Shown here: piece by piece, positions 33,504-41,913 of the stretch
How the letters are laid out: each line of letters starts with the position of its first letter
How positions within the stretch are numbered: position 1 is the first letter of the stretch
NCBI GenBank assembly: GCA_946402905.1
Contig: CAMIYC010000011.1
Location: forward strand, 1-64,000
From: an uncultured Prevotellaceae bacterium
GTDB lineage: Bacteria > Bacteroidota > Bacteroidia > Bacteroidales > Bacteroidaceae
Length of the DNA stretch: 64,000 nt
Direction: 5' to 3'
Position numbers and translations under genes: made by a program
Notes under the pieces: model-generated
The model's database searches: none
The model's input: only the letters and a program-made list of their open reading frames with translations
What the model was told of the DNA's origin: nothing

Positions 33504-34219
33504 TGGTAGACTTTCAGGAAGGTGTCGTCATAGGAATAGATAAACCCTACCGCATGTCAAGCTTCGGGGCTTTGGCGCATCTGCGTTATCTCATCTCGCA
33601 AAAGCTGGGCGTGAAAAGGATAAAGACAGGGCATGCCGGCACACTCGACCCGCTCGCCACCGGGGTGCTCATCATCTGCACCGGAAGGGCCACCAAGCAG
33701 ATAGAGTCGCTACAGGCGCATTCCAAGGAATACCTGGCCACGCTGCAGTTCGGAGCCACCACACCCAGCTACGACCGGGAGCATACGGTCAATTTCACTT
33801 ACCCCACCAAGCACATCACGCGTGAGCTGGTGGAGAAGACGCTCCCCCGATTCCTGGGCGACGTCATGCAGGTGCCGCCAGCCTATTCGGCCTGTAAGGT
33901 CGACGGAAAAAGAGCCTACAGCCTCATGCGTAAAGGCAAGGAGGTGGAACTGAAGGCCAAGCTCCTGAGAATTGATGAGATAGAGCTGCTCGGATTCGAC
34001 TGCCGGCGGATGACAGCCGACATCAGGGTGGCCTGTGGCAAAGGCACCTATATCAGGGCTCTGGCACGTGATATCGGCGAGGCCCTCGGAAGCGGGGCTT
34101 TCCTTACGGCATTGCGACGCACCAGGGTGGGCGATGTCAGGGTAGAGGACTGTCTCACGCTCGACGATTTCCCACAATGGCTGGATGACAATACAGCATC
34201 TTCCAAAAACGACGTTTAG
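33503..34219 (+). CDS. truB: tRNA pseudouridine(55) synthase
   Basis: TruB makes pseudouridine 55 in the T loop of tRNAs. The 238-residue protein has IDKPYRMSSF, the catalytic GHAGTLDPLATGVL (Asp about 50), QVPPAYSACKVDGKRAY, and GTYIRALARDIGE. A longer frame opens at 33134 but runs antisense-like within uppP in another frame, so the start is 33503, whose ATG shares one base with the uppP stop (TGATG). It is shorter than E. coli TruB because the C-terminal PUA domain is absent, as usual in this group. Confidence 0.95.
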   Translation: MVDFQEGVVIGIDKPYRMSSFGALAHLRYLISQKLGVKRIKTGHAGTLDPLATGVLIICTGRATKQIESLQAHSKEYLATLQFGATTPSYDREHTVNFTYPTKHITRELVEKTLPRFLGDVMQVPPAYSACKVDGKRAYSLMRKGKEVELKAKLLRIDEIELLGFDCRRMTADIRVACGKGTYIRALARDIGEALGSGAFLTALRRTRVGDVRVEDCLTLDDFPQWLDDNTASSKNDV

Positions 34220-34241
34220 GTACCATCTATAAAAACAAAAT

Positions 34242-35360
34242 ATGAAATTATCGCAATTTAAGTTTAAACTTCCTGAGGAGCAGATCGCACTCTATCCTGC
34301 TTACCACCGTGACGAATGCCGGCTGATGGTCATACACCGCAAGTCGGGACGCATCGACATGCATCTCACCGATGGGGAGGGGAAAGTACTGCAGAATGAA
34401 GACGGCACTCCTCAGTTTATCGAGTTTAGGCATCTCGTCAACTATTTCGACGAGGGCGATGCCTTCATCTTTAATGACACCAAGGTCTTTCCGGCACGCC
34501 TCTATGGCACCAAGGAGAAGACCGATGCTAAGATAGAAGTGTTCTTGCTCCGTGAGCTCAATGAGACCATGCGCCTGTGGGATGTGCTCGTAGAGCCTGC
34601 CCGCAAGATTCGTATCGGCAATAAACTGTTTTTCGACGAGAGTGGTACCATGGTGGCCGAGGTCATAGACAATACCACCAGCCGCGGACGCACCCTGCGT
34701 TTCCTCTACGACTGTCCTCACGACAAGTTCAAGCGCGAGCTCTTCGAACTTGGTTCTTCGCCGCTGCCGCATTATATCGTCGACAAAAGGCCGGCCACCG
34801 AGGAGGATATGACCGATTTCCAGTGCATCTTCGCCAAAAACGAGGGTGCCGTCACAGCACCGGCCTCCGGACTGCATTTCAGCCGAGAGCTGATGAAACG
34901 TATGGAAATCAAGGGTATCGAGTTTGCTTTCATCACATTGCACTGTGCCCTTGGCTGTTTCCACAATATCGAGGTGGAAGACCTGACCAAGCATAAAATG
35001 GACTCAGAGCAGATGTTTGTCGAGAAGGAGGCTTGTGATGTGGTCAACAAGGCCAAATTGTCGGGAAAGCATATCTGTGCCGTCGGCACCAGCGTGGCAA
35101 AAGCCACGGAGACAGCAGTGGGCACAGACGGTCTGCTCAAAGAGTATGAGGGATGGACCAATAAGTTCATCTTCCCCCCATACGAGTTCGGACTGGCCGA
35201 CTCTATGGTGTGCAATTTCTATCATCCTCAGTCTACGCTGATGATGTCGGCATGTGCTTTCGGCGGCTATGATCTTGTCATGAAAGCTTATGACCTGGCA
35301 CTGGAGAATGGCTATCGGTTTGGATGCTATGGCGATGCAATGCTCATGCTCGATGACTGA
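34242..35360 (+). CDS. queA: S-adenosylmethionine:tRNA ribosyltransferase-isomerase
   Basis: QueA transfers and isomerises the ribosyl part of SAM onto preQ1-tRNA to form epoxyqueuosine. The 372-residue protein has FKFKLPEEQIALYPA, NDTKVFPARLYGTK, TAPASGLHFSRELM, FITLHCALGCFHN, and SALIF-like late motifs (FIFPPYEFGLADSMVCNFY). An insertion of about 15 residues at residues 45-62 (EGKVLQNEDGTPQFIEF) is present relative to E. coli, as is usual in Bacteroidetes. Its stop overlaps the folK start by eight bases. Confidence 0.95.
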   Translation: MKLSQFKFKLPEEQIALYPAYHRDECRLMVIHRKSGRIDMHLTDGEGKVLQNEDGTPQFIEFRHLVNYFDEGDAFIFNDTKVFPARLYGTKEKTDAKIEVFLLRELNETMRLWDVLVEPARKIRIGNKLFFDESGTMVAEVIDNTTSRGRTLRFLYDCPHDKFKRELFELGSSPLPHYIVDKRPATEEDMTDFQCIFAKNEGAVTAPASGLHFSRELMKRMEIKGIEFAFITLHCALGCFHNIEVEDLTKHKMDSEQMFVEKEACDVVNKAKLSGKHICAVGTSVAKATETAVGTDGLLKEYEGWTNKFIFPPYEFGLADSMVCNFYHPQSTLMMSACAFGGYDLVMKAYDLALENGYRFGCYGDAMLMLDD

Positions 35361-35769
35361 CACACATACCGTGTATCTCGGCCTGGGCTCCAACCTGGGC
35401 GACAAGCAGGAGAATATCCTGAAAGCTATCGATATAATCAACCTGCTGATTGGCGACGTCGTGCGCCAGTCAGTTTTTTATGTCTCTGAGCCTTGGGGAT
35501 TCGTTTCCCACAACCATTTCGTCAACGCATGCGTGTGCTGTGTGACCACGATGACACCCAGGGAGGTGCTCCGTGCCACTCAGCAGATAGAACGTGACCT
35601 GGGACGCACCCGAAAGTCGCACGACGGGAGGTATCACGACCGCATCATCGACATCGATATCTTGCTCTACGACCAGCTGACGGTCGACGAGCCCGACCTC
35701 GTCATACCTCATCCCCTCATGGAGCAGCGTGATTTTGTCATGATACCGCTGCGCTCTATCCTGAAATGA
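35353..35769 (+). CDS. folK: 2-amino-4-hydroxy-6-hydroxymethyldihydropteridine diphosphokinase
   Basis: HPPK transfers pyrophosphate from ATP to the pterin in folate synthesis. The 138-residue protein has YLGLGSNLGDKQENI, EPWGFVSHNHFVNACV, IERDLGRTRKSHDGRYHDRIIDIDILLY (catalytic Asp pair), and IPHPLMEQRDFVMIPL. It is a little shorter than E. coli FolK (159). The start at 35353 lies inside the queA stop region, and a terminator follows, so it ends the run that began with ftsX. A separate folate enzyme, folE, is on the other side of the window. Confidence 0.94.
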   Translation: MTDTHTVYLGLGSNLGDKQENILKAIDIINLLIGDVVRQSVFYVSEPWGFVSHNHFVNACVCCVTTMTPREVLRATQQIERDLGRTRKSHDGRYHDRIIDIDILLYDQLTVDEPDLVIPHPLMEQRDFVMIPLRSILK

Positions 35770-35771
35770 AA

Positions 35772-35819
35772 AATCCCCGTTCATACCGGTGTATGAAGCG
35801 GGGATTCAAGATCTTTTTT
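35772..35819 (+). terminator. Terminator between folK and rpsO
   Basis: AATCCCCG-TTCATA pairs with TATGAAGCGGGGATT (one bulged base) at 35772-35806, followed by six T residues (35814-35819). The plus-strand T run suits folK; the hairpin could also serve rpsO. Confidence 0.82.
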
Positions 35820-35829
35820 GCCTCTCTGA

Positions 35830-36099
35830 TTATCTGCGCAGACCAAGGGCCTTGATGATGGCACGATAGCGAGTGATGTCGCGGTCGTACAGATAGTTGA
35901 GCAGGGCGCGGCGTTTTCCTACCAGCTGAGTCAGTGACCGTGCGGTAGTATAATCTTTACGGTTCTTTTTCAAATGTTCCGTCAAATGGGATATACGGTA
36001 GGAGAACAATGCTATCTGGCTCTCAGCGGAACCAGTATCAGAGTTGGACTTTCCGTATTTTCCAAAGATCTCTTCTTTTTTTGCCTTGTCTAAATACAT
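35830..36099 (-). CDS. rpsO: Ribosomal protein S15
   Basis: S15 binds 16S rRNA and helps assemble the small subunit. The 89-residue protein has the standard size and sequence features: KSNSDTGSAESQIALFSYRISHLTEHLKKNRKDY and LVGKRRALLNYLYDRDITRYRAIIKALGLR. It is monocistronic, with a clean promoter upstream and a terminator-like hairpin after it. It is divergent from typA. Confidence 0.97.
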   Translation of the reverse strand: MYLDKAKKEEIFGKYGKSNSDTGSAESQIALFSYRISHLTEHLKKNRKDYTTARSLTQLVGKRRALLNYLYDRDITRYRAIIKALGLRR

Positions 36100-36152
36100 C
36101 TTGAAAGTGTTAAATGGTTATGATATAGTATGCTGCATTTGAAATGCGGGTG

Positions 36153-36184
36153 CAAAGGTACTGCTTTTTTACCAATGCCACAAA
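36153..36184 (-). promoter_or_regulatory. Bacteroidetes-type promoter of rpsO
   Basis: On the minus strand TTTG (-33, 36181-36184) and TACCTTTG (-7, 36153-36160) are exactly 20 bases apart. It is one of the best matches in the window. Confidence 0.75.
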
Positions 36185-36210
36185 CTTTAAAACCCTTTTT
36201 TTTCTTTTCT

Positions 36211-36242
36211 TTTGTTTGTTACACATATTATTTGTAATTTTG
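36211..36242 (+). promoter_or_regulatory. Bacteroidetes-type promoter of typA
   Basis: TTTG (-33, 36211-36214) and TAATTTTG (-7, 36235-36242) are 20 bases apart, 58 bases before the typA start; it is back to back with the rpsO promoter. Confidence 0.72.
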
Positions 36243-36299
36243 CAGCGATTTTGTAACAGGGTGGTCTGTCAGGATACACCATAAGGTAAAAAAGATTAT

Positions 36300-38102
36300 A
36301 TGCAAGACATCAGAAACATCGCGATCATCGCACACGTAGACCACGGAAAAACCACCTTGGTCGACAAGATGATGCTCGCAGGCAATCTTTTCCGTGAGGG
36401 AAAAGATATGGGGCAACAGGTGCTCGACAGCAATGACCTGGAGAGGGAAAGAGGTATCACCATCCTCTCCAAGAATGTATCCATCAATTATAAAGGCACG
36501 AAAATCAATATCATCGACACTCCGGGTCACTCCGATTTTGGTGGCGAGGTGGAGCGTGTGCTCAATATGGCCGACGGCTGCCTGCTGCTCGTCGATGCCT
36601 TCGAAGGTCCCATGCCGCAAACCAGGTTCGTGCTCCAGAAAGCACTTCAGATCGGACTGAAACCTATCGTAGTAGTCAATAAGGTGGATAAGCCCAACTG
36701 CCGTCCGGAAGAAGTATACGAGATGGTATTCGACCTGATGTTCTCGCTCAATGCCACCGAAGACCAACTGGATTTCCCCGTTGTATATGGCAGCGCCAAG
36801 AATGGATGGATGGGCGAAGACTATAAGACTCCTACTACAGACATCACTTACCTCCTCGACAAGATCGTGGAGGTAATACCGGCACCGAAGGTGTTGGAGG
36901 GTACCCCTCAGATGCTTATCACCTCGCTCGACTATTCCAGTTATACGGGACGTATAGCAGTGGGGCGTGTGCATCGTGGCACTCTCACTGAGGGTATGGG
37001 TGTCACCATCTCACATCGCGACGGTAGCCTGGAAAAGACCAAAATCAAGGAACTGCATACCTTTGAAGGCATGGGGCATGTGCGCACCCATGAGGTGGGA
37101 AGTGGAGATATCTGTGCCATCATCGGTCTCGACCACTTTGAGATCGGCGACACGATATGCGATGCAGAGAACCCCGAACCGTTGCCGCCCATCTCTATCG
37201 ACGAGCCTACGATGAGTATGCTGTTCACCATCAACGACTCGCCCTTCTTCGGTCGCGAGGGCAAGTGGTGCACATCAAGGCATATTTATGAGCGGCTGCG
37301 TAAGGAACTGGAGAAAAACCTCGCCCTCCGTGTGGAGGAGATGGAGGGATATACAGACCGCTGGATTGTCAGCGGGCGCGGAGTGCTTCATCTCTCGGTG
37401 CTCATAGAGACCATGCGCCGCGAGGGATACGAGCTGCAGGTGGGACAACCACAGGTAATCTACAAGGAGATTGACGGCATGAAGTGTGAGCCTGTCGAAG
37501 AACTGACCATCAATGTGCCCGAGGAGTTTGCCAGCAAGATGATTGATATGGTGACCAGGCGCAAGGGAGAAATGGTCTCCATGGAAAGCCAGGCCGACCG
37601 CGTGAATATCGAGTTCGACATCCCGTCAAGGGGCATCATCGGATTGCGCACCAACGTGCTCACAGCCAGCCAGGGAGAGGCCATCATGGCGCATCGCTAT
37701 AAGGAATATCAGCCATTCAAAGGCGAGATCTCACGGCGTGTCAACGGCTCTATGGTGGCCATGGAGACAGGCACGGCATTCGCTTACTCCATCGACAAAC
37801 TGCAAGACCGTGGCAAGTTCTTCATCGATCCGGGTGAGGAGGTCTACGCCGGACAGGTCGTAGGCGAGCATGTGCACGACAATGACTTGGTGGTCAATGT
37901 CACCAAGGCCAAGCAGCTCACCAACGTACGTGCCAGCGGCAGCGACGAGAAAGCACGCATCATCCCCAAAGTCGTCATGAGCCTCGAGGAATGCCTGGAA
38001 TATATCAAAGCCGACGAACTGGTGGAGGTGACTCCCAAGAGCATGCGCATGCGCAAGGCGGTGCTCGACCATCTGGAGCGCAAGCGATTGAACAAAGACT
38101 GA
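36300..38102 (+). CDS. typA: Translational GTPase TypA/BipA
   Basis: TypA is a ribosome-binding GTPase related to EF-G/EF-4 that helps large-subunit assembly and stress adaptation. The 600-residue protein has G1 [15 protein letters not shown]2 ERERGITI, G3 [16 protein letters not shown], and G4 NKVDKP, followed by the beta-barrel domain 2 (about 205-300), EF-G-like domains and the BipA-specific C-terminal domain ([23 protein letters not shown]). Start ATG at 36300 gives the standard N-terminus [18 protein letters not shown]. It is monocistronic, convergent with luxS. Confidence 0.96.
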   Translation: MQDIRNIAIIAHVDHGKTTLVDKMMLAGNLFREGKDMGQQVLDSNDLERERGITILSKNVSINYKGTKINIIDTPGHSDFGGEVERVLNMADGCLLLVDAFEGPMPQTRFVLQKALQIGLKPIVVVNKVDKPNCRPEEVYEMVFDLMFSLNATEDQLDFPVVYGSAKNGWMGEDYKTPTTDITYLLDKIVEVIPAPKVLEGTPQMLITSLDYSSYTGRIAVGRVHRGTLTEGMGVTISHRDGSLEKTKIKELHTFEGMGHVRTHEVGSGDICAIIGLDHFEIGDTICDAENPEPLPPISIDEPTMSMLFTINDSPFFGREGKWCTSRHIYERLRKELEKNLALRVEEMEGYTDRWIVSGRGVLHLSVLIETMRREGYELQVGQPQVIYKEIDGMKCEPVEELTINVPEEFASKMIDMVTRRKGEMVSMESQADRVNIEFDIPSRGIIGLRTNVLTASQGEAIMAHRYKEYQPFKGEISRRVNGSMVAMETGTAFAYSIDKLQDRGKFFIDPGEEVYAGQVVGEHVHDNDLVVNVTKAKQLTNVRASGSDEKARIIPKVVMSLEECLEYIKADELVEVTPKSMRMRKAVLDHLERKRLNKD

Positions 38103-38115
38103 GTCCGGCTCATCT

Positions 38116-38138
38116 GTGCCGAGACAGTGTCTCGGCAC
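38116..38138. terminator. Hairpin between typA and luxS
   Basis: GTGCCGAGACA and TGTCTCGGCAC are perfect inverses around one base (38116-38138), making a stem of nine or more pairs between convergent genes. No long T run follows. Confidence 0.65.
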
Positions 38139-38141
38139 TCA

Positions 38142-38621
38142 TCACCCCGGATACACCATATTTTCCTCACCGATGTTTTCAAGCACCTCGGTGAGGAATT
38201 TTTTAGCCTCGTAGCGGGCCATGGGCAGGTCATGGAGCAGCCAGTTGCCGCAGTCTTTAGGGGCTGCGCCGGGTATCTCTCCCTCAAAGTCGGAGATGAA
38301 ACGGAAGGTGCACCTCATCAGGTCGACAATATCCGCCGGGGTCCAGTCGCCAGAGAGCAACAGGTAGTTGCCCGTCAGGCAGCCCATCGGTCCCCAGTAG
38401 ACGATGCGGCTGCCCCATACAGGGTCGTTGCGCAAGTAGGTGGCGGCCAGGTGCTCTATGCTGTGAAGGGCACCCGGATGAAGGGCAGGCTCACGGTTGG
38501 GCTCTTTCATCCGGATGTCGAAGGTCGTGACCACAGCACCGCCGATGGTGTCTTTGCGCGATACGTAGATGCCTCTTTTCAGGCGCTCGTGGTCGATGGT
38601 GAAACTTGGTATCTTCTTCAT
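38142..38621 (-). CDS. luxS: S-ribosylhomocysteine lyase
   Basis: LuxS cleaves S-ribosylhomocysteine to homocysteine and DPD, the precursor of the autoinducer AI-2. The 159-residue protein is full length; zinc ligands are His53 and His57 (LHSIEHLAATYLRN) and Cys124 (DCGNWLLHD), and the catalytic Cys81 lies in PMGCLTGNYL. A longer frame upstream lies in mtnN, so the start is 38621, sharing four bases (ATGA) with the stop of mtnN, which supplies its substrate. Together they form the activated methyl cycle detoxification pair. Confidence 0.96.
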   Translation of the reverse strand: MKKIPSFTIDHERLKRGIYVSRKDTIGGAVVTTFDIRMKEPNREPALHPGALHSIEHLAATYLRNDPVWGSRIVYWGPMGCLTGNYLLLSGDWTPADIVDLMRCTFRFISDFEGEIPGAAPKDCGNWLLHDLPMARYEAKKFLTEVLENIGEENMVYPG

Positions 38622-39301
38622 AGCTGTGAGATAAATGATTGTGTGACTTGAAATGAGCCGTCGGCCATGCGGTCCCAGAAATCGTAATACTGCGACGCGT
38701 CGGTGTCGAGTAGGGGGATGTCGCTGATGATGCGGAATGACACAAAGGGCACCCCGTACAGGTGACAGGTCTGGGCGATGGCACAGCTCTCCATGTCTAC
38801 CGCCAGCGCATCGGGGAAATGGCTGAGAATCTCGCCCATCTTCTCCTTGCTGGTGACAAACCAGTCGCCGCTCACAATCAGACCGCTGTGCACCGACACG
38901 CCGCAGTCGAGCGAGAGGGCCTTTTCTACAAGAGAGCCAGGAGCCGAATAGATGGCCGGCAACCCCAGCAGCTGGCCATATGCCACGTCTTTGCCGCAAT
39001 ATACGTCATGGTAGGCATACTGCGTGCCCACCACAACATCGGTGACGCGAAGCCGGGTACTGGCACCGCCGGCACAACCGCTCGAAACCACCAGGTCGGG
39101 GTGGTAGGCGTTGATCATCTCCACCGCACCGATGGTGGCATTCACTTTGCCGATGCCACACTGCTGCAGGATGACCTCATGCTCATGTATGCGACCTTTG
39201 TAAAACTCCTTGCCATGCTGTCGTTCTGTGACAGGGCTGCTGAGCAGCGTTTTCAACTGCCGCAGCTCTTTCTCCATTGCTACTATGATACCTATTCTCA
39301 T
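38618..39301 (-). CDS. mtnN: 5'-methylthioadenosine/S-adenosylhomocysteine nucleosidase
   Basis: The enzyme removes adenine from S-adenosylhomocysteine and methylthioadenosine. The 227-residue protein has IVAMEKEL (Glu10), GCAGG (about 75-79), VSGDWF, AVDMESCAIAQTC (catalytic Glu171), and RIISDIP (Asp194 proton donor). The stop overlaps the luxS start, and its product feeds LuxS directly. The start MRIGIIVAM at 39301 is 29 bases after the GH106-like gene stop, so it sits within the four-gene minus-strand run. A longer frame opens at 39457 inside the GH106 gene and is not used. Confidence 0.95.
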   Translation of the reverse strand: MRIGIIVAMEKELRQLKTLLSSPVTERQHGKEFYKGRIHEHEVILQQCGIGKVNATIGAVEMINAYHPDLVVSSGCAGGASTRLRVTDVVVGTQYAYHDVYCGKDVAYGQLLGLPAIYSAPGSLVEKALSLDCGVSVHSGLIVSGDWFVTSKEKMGEILSHFPDALAVDMESCAIAQTCHLYGVPFVSFRIISDIPLLDTDASQYYDFWDRMADGSFQVTQSFISQL

Positions 39302-39330
39302 GAGTTGATGATGATTCGTTGTGGTAAATT

Positions 39331-41898
39331 TTAGAATGTTTTTTGTTCTATCAGCTTCACCGTCGAGGCGAGACCGCTCTTCACAGGTTCCCATGCCTCG
39401 TAGGTGGTGCGTTTGTAGTTGATGTCTACGACATTGATTTCCTTCATCTTGCGCCACTTTACGCCTTGGCGGTCGAGTTCGGCGATGCGGTTGGCAGGCA
39501 GGTTGGTCACTTCTATACGTATCTCGTTCTTGCCTTTACGGAGCATGCTGCCGCAGTCGAGTGTGAAGGGTACGCTCCAGGCGCAGCCTGCAAACTGGCC
39601 GTTGATATACACGCGGGCACTCTCACGTACGTCGCCGAGGTCGATGGCCCATCGCTTGGATGCCTGGCGCTTGCTGAGCTTGACGGTGGTCGTATATACG
39701 CCGGTGCCCATAGTCACACGGGCTGCATCGCTCAGGGTCTCCCAGGTCTGGAGGCTCTTCAGGTTGAAGGTCTCGGCTACGTCGGGAGCTTCTTCTGTAA
39801 ACGACAGCGTCCACGGCAGGTGGGTCAGATCGATGACCTCTTTCTCATGGGGCTGAGCCTGGTGCAGGCATGTCTTGACAGGCTGTGGCTGGCTGAGTTC
39901 TTCGCCGTCGGCATAGGTCTGCAGGATCATCGACTCTCCCGAGCGCAGGCTGATCTTCAGTCGGTGTCCTTCGGTCTCTGCCAGACGGATATCGCCGTTG
40001 AGCGGGTTGAACCAATAGGCCCGGCGGCAGGGCACGATCAGCGGCACGGTGTCGTCGATGTCGTTGGGGGTCAGGTTGGCGATGAAATAATGATGCCCGG
40101 TGGCGTTGCTGCGGCGGATGGCACGCAGGCCCAACTGGCTTTTCATCGGCTCGGCCTGGGCCAGGCGCGACAGCTGTCCGTCATCTTCGCCGTAGACCAC
40201 CAGCTGGCCCCATTGGGCGAACATGGCTTTCAGCTCCGGGGTCAGAGAGGCACCGGTGGGGATGATAAGCCCCTTGTAGCGTGTGCCGCCTTCGGTCACC
40301 AGCATACCGCCGCTCACCTTCACTTTTGCCAGCTGTCGGTCGGAGATGTAGTCGCAGTCGTATCCCAGAGAGTCAATTGTCAGTATGCTGCGGATGAATT
40401 CCGGGGCTTTCTTGTCCATGGCATGGATGTCAAATTGCATCAGCAGGCCCTTGTCGCCCTCGGAGTGACGCTTCGACCACATGTCGCGCACAGGCAGATA
40501 GACCAGGAAGTCGTTGTCGGGCTGTCCCATCTGCAGGAAACTTTGGCAGCGCTCGATATATTTCATCAGGTAGGGCGCGTCACGCCAGATGCTGTTGTTG
40601 GGAGTCATGTCGACCGAGGCGTAGAAGCGCCATCCGGGCCAGGGGTCGTCCTTGGGAGAGTAGCAGGAACCATGGAAGAAGGCATGGTTCACACCGCAGG
40701 TGAACATCAGGTCAAGATCGGGCTTCATCTGGGAGAGGGAGGTGCGGAAATGCTCTGTCAGCCAGGTGAACGTCTCGCTCGAAGTGTATTTCTTGCCTGT
40801 TACATGGGCGGCCGAAGAGGCATATTTCAGCATCGACACGTCGCTGAAATTCTTGCGGGTGAAACCGGCGTCGGTGCGCAGCCCTTTGATGCCGAACTCC
40901 GACAGGCCGAAGCCTTCTATCTCAGGGATGTCGACGGTGGCATAGAGGTCGAGCAGGTTGGCAGGCGAACCATGGGCCTGGTTGCGCACTTCCACACCGT
41001 GGGAGTGAGCCCATGACACCCATTGCTGGGTGAAGTTCTCGTAGAGCAGGTCGCTCAGCGTCTCGCGATAGTCGGACAACACCTTGTTGCCGTCGTCCAC
41101 ATAGCCAAGCAGTTCAGGCAGATGGTCTTCAAGGGCGTAACCGCGGCGTGACTTGAACTCCTCAAAGATGGTGGGGGTCCAGTTGGCACCATATACCTCA
41201 TAGCTGTCATTGAAGAAGGTGTGAGGGTAGGGCACTCCGCTCTGGGCAAAGGCTTTGTCAAAACGCTCCAGGTAGTGGCGCACCGCATCGCGGTCGAAAT
41301 GGTCGATCACGTAGCCCTCGCCGCCGGGGGCGGCACGCTTCACTTGCTGGCGTGTGCGGCTGGCATAGACGGCAATCACGCGCCAGGTGTCAGGTTCGCC
41401 CGTGGCAAAAGCTTTCACGCATTGCAGGCGGGCATATTTACGCTCTTTCTCCGGAGCAGGAAGGTCTATCTTGCTGACGTCTATTTTCTTGCCGTGGATG
41501 ATGGTGTCGACAAACACGGCTTTGCATGCGGCCTCTTCTACCGGCACCTCCGGACCGCCGAAGGGCCAGCCGGTGCCGTTGTTCATGTCTACTTCGATGC
41601 CGTCAGCGGCAGCTATCTGCTCTACGTCGCGCAGGGCTTGCATCCACTGAGGTGAGAGGAAGGGGATCTCGTTGCGCTCATTGCCCTGCACGCCATAGAG
41701 TGGGGTGATTTCTACCGCGCCGATGCCGGCACGGGCATATTCGTCGAGATTCCATTTCAGGTTGTCCTTGTCTACGGCGGAGCCCAGCCACCACCAGCGG
41801 GTGCCGGCTTTGGCTTCTTGTGTCACTTGGGGCCATGTCTGTGCCTCGGCGGTCAGGCCGCAGGCCATCAAGGCGAGGCTGATGATAATCGTTCTCAT
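39331..41898 (-). CDS. GH106-like glycoside hydrolase (probable alpha-L-rhamnosidase)
   Basis: The 855-residue secreted enzyme has a signal peptide ending LTAEAQ. The N-terminal TIM-barrel-like region starts with TRWWWLGSAVDKDNLKWNLDEYARAGIGAVEITP, resembling GH106 enzymes, which release alpha-L-rhamnose from plant or bacterial glycans. DMNNGTGWPFGGPEV, FNDSYEVYGANWTP and ETFTWLTEHF carry acidic residues at expected places, but I cannot pick the catalytic pair. Residues ~720-845 form a sugar-binding jelly-roll-like domain (RWAIDLGDVRESARVYINGQF). It follows the GH2 gene by 15 bases and precedes mtnN by 29. Confidence 0.78.
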   Translation of the reverse strand: MRTIIISLALMACGLTAEAQTWPQVTQEAKAGTRWWWLGSAVDKDNLKWNLDEYARAGIGAVEITPLYGVQGNERNEIPFLSPQWMQALRDVEQIAAADGIEVDMNNGTGWPFGGPEVPVEEAACKAVFVDTIIHGKKIDVSKIDLPAPEKERKYARLQCVKAFATGEPDTWRVIAVYASRTRQQVKRAAPGGEGYVIDHFDRDAVRHYLERFDKAFAQSGVPYPHTFFNDSYEVYGANWTPTIFEEFKSRRGYALEDHLPELLGYVDDGNKVLSDYRETLSDLLYENFTQQWVSWAHSHGVEVRNQAHGSPANLLDLYATVDIPEIEGFGLSEFGIKGLRTDAGFTRKNFSDVSMLKYASSAAHVTGKKYTSSETFTWLTEHFRTSLSQMKPDLDLMFTCGVNHAFFHGSCYSPKDDPWPGWRFYASVDMTPNNSIWRDAPYLMKYIERCQSFLQMGQPDNDFLVYLPVRDMWSKRHSEGDKGLLMQFDIHAMDKKAPEFIRSILTIDSLGYDCDYISDRQLAKVKVSGGMLVTEGGTRYKGLIIPTGASLTPELKAMFAQWGQLVVYGEDDGQLSRLAQAEPMKSQLGLRAIRRSNATGHHYFIANLTPNDIDDTVPLIVPCRRAYWFNPLNGDIRLAETEGHRLKISLRSGESMILQTYADGEELSQPQPVKTCLHQAQPHEKEVIDLTHLPWTLSFTEEAPDVAETFNLKSLQTWETLSDAARVTMGTGVYTTTVKLSKRQASKRWAIDLGDVRESARVYINGQFAGCAWSVPFTLDCGSMLRKGKNEIRIEVTNLPANRIAELDRQGVKWRKMKEINVVDINYKRTTYEAWEPVKSGLASTVKLIEQKTF

Positions 41899-41913
41899 TG
41901 TTTGCGTGATTGG

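Noticed and set aside
39343..41016. Plus-strand 557-residue frame opposite the GH106-like gene
   Set aside because: The minus-strand gene has a signal peptide and family motifs; the plus frame has none and is a shadow.
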